DNA from: an uncultured Bacteroidota bacterium
GTDB lineage: Bacteria > Bacteroidota > Bacteroidia > Chitinophagales > Chitinophagaceae
NCBI GenBank assembly: GCA_903881265.1
Contig: CAIRSV010000349.1
Location: 1 to 23,905 of the forward strand
Reading direction: 5' to 3'
DNA: 23,905 bases
Part shown: in pieces, positions 23,242 to 23,905 of the stretch
Numbering within the stretch: position 1 is the stretch's first letter
How the letters are laid out: each line of letters starts with the position of its first letter
Translations under genes and position numbers: made by a program
The notes under the pieces: model-generated
Told to the model about the DNA's origin: nothing
The model's database searches: none
The model's input: the letters and a program-made list of their open reading frames with translations, nothing else

Positions 23242-23256
23242 GCGGCATCCCTGTCA

Positions 23257-23905
23257 TTACAACTCGACACAAACATTTTTCGTTTCAGTGAAGAAACGCA
23301 AGGCTTCCCAACCTCCTTCACGTCCCACACCACTATTTTTCATGCCTCCGAATGGTGTTCGCAAATCGCGAAGTAACCAACAATTAATCCACACAATACC
23401 TGTGTTGATTTTCAATGCCACACGATTCGCTCTTGCTATATCTTGTGTCCATATGGTCGAGGCCAATCCGTAATTACTTGCATTGGCTAATGCCAGGGCT
23501 TCCTCTTCCGTTTCAAAAGTCTGCAGTGTAACCACAGGTCCAAAAATTTCCTCCATATTGGTTTTACAATGAGCGCCCAATCCTTCAATAATGGTGGGTT
23601 GAATAAAATAGCCGTTTGCACATCGTCCTTCAGGTGTAACCGCTTCGCCTCCCAATAAAATTGTACCACCTTCTTCTTTCGCAACAGCAATACAATTCAT
23701 CACTTTATCGAAATGCACTTTACTGACAACAGCACCTTGCTTTGATGCCTCTTGCAGCGGATCTCCTACAGTTAATTTTTTTATGCGCTCAATAAACTCC
23801 GCTTTAAATTTTTCATAGATGCTTTTATGAATGAGGATACGACTACCGCAAAGACAGATTTGACCCTGATTTGAAAAAGAAGATTGAACAGTTGTTCGCA
23901 TCATA
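23257..23905 (-). CDS. 2-aminomuconate / 2-hydroxymuconate-semialdehyde dehydrogenase, C-terminal part
   Basis: An NAD-dependent aldehyde dehydrogenase cut by the window edge; about 215 C-terminal residues are present. The catalytic cysteine lies in FSNQGQICLCGSRI (near 23854-23856). EEIFGPVV binds cofactor. The closing segment, INCWLLRDLRTPFGGMKNSG followed by VGREGG, is characteristic of the muconic-semialdehyde group (DmpC/AmnC/ALDH8-like). In Bacteroidota such a gene often belongs to tryptophan-kynurenine breakdown through 3-hydroxyanthranilate, so related genes may lie just beyond base 23905. The hydroxy- versus aminomuconate substrate cannot be settled from this fragment. Confidence 0.88.
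   Translation of the reverse strand, partial: MMRTTVQSSFSNQGQICLCGSRILIHKSIYEKFKAEFIERIKKLTVGDPLQEASKQGAVVSKVHFDKVMNCIAVAKEEGGTILLGGEAVTPEGRCANGYFIQPTIIEGLGAHCKTNMEEIFGPVVTLQTFETEEEALALANASNYGLASTIWTQDIARANRVALKINTGIVWINCWLLRDLRTPFGGMKNSGVGREGGWEALRFFTETKNVCVEL

Overview
The window looks like a chromosomal stretch of an aerobic Bacteroidota bacterium, possibly related to Chitinophagales or Sphingobacteriales (the lower rank is a guess). The signs are an alternative complex III (ACIII) operon fused head to tail with caa/aa-type cytochrome oxidase genes, promoter boxes of the Bacteroidota form TAnnTTTG, few Shine-Dalgarno sequences, lipoproteins with loose lipoboxes, and family-typical versions of PurM, MerR-like and AlaS proteins.

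Layout. 1-791 (+): the C-terminal part of the tRNA methylthiotransferase MtaB, then a small muconolactone-isomerase-like protein 2 bp downstream. 862-13400 (-): a respiratory operon transcribed right to left as actA-actB-actC-actD-actE-actF-coxB-coxA-ctaB. It encodes a quinol:cytochrome c oxidoreductase (ACIII), the two catalytic subunits of an A1-type heme-copper oxidase, and heme O synthase. Electrons would pass from quinol through ActC/F and the ActB Fe-S clusters to the ActA/ActE c hemes, then CuA and the heme-copper site. Oxidase subunits III and IV, SCO, DUF420 and CtaA are not in this cluster. 13401-13763: a 363-bp divergent control region between actA and purM. 13764-14921 (+): purM.

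15098-18055 (-): alaS followed by a second small muconolactone-isomerase-like protein. 18056-18504: a non-coding stretch with several inverted repeats. 18505-19503 (+): a MerR-type regulator and an exported thioredoxin-fold protein with only one active-site cysteine. 19496-20062 (-): rnpA and rpmH, whose upstream region holds the best promoter in the window. 20133-21182 (-): two tandem EGF-like lipoproteins that look like a duplication. 21238-22272 (-): thiL. 22399-23241 (+): a lipoprotein class D (OXA-type) beta-lactamase. 23257-23905 (-): the C-terminal part of a 2-aminomuconate/2-hydroxymuconate-semialdehyde dehydrogenase.

Several of the longest open frames begin at TTG or GTG upstream of a better ATG. 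I moved the starts of ctaB, actF, actB, purM, rnpA and the merR-like gene accordingly. I see no CRISPR array, transposase, phage gene or tRNA. Nothing here is clearly a new defence or biosynthetic system. The most unusual items are the regulatory palindromes at the ACIII operon, the His-rich oxidase N-terminus, the EGF lipoprotein pair and the structured non-coding stretch beside alaS.
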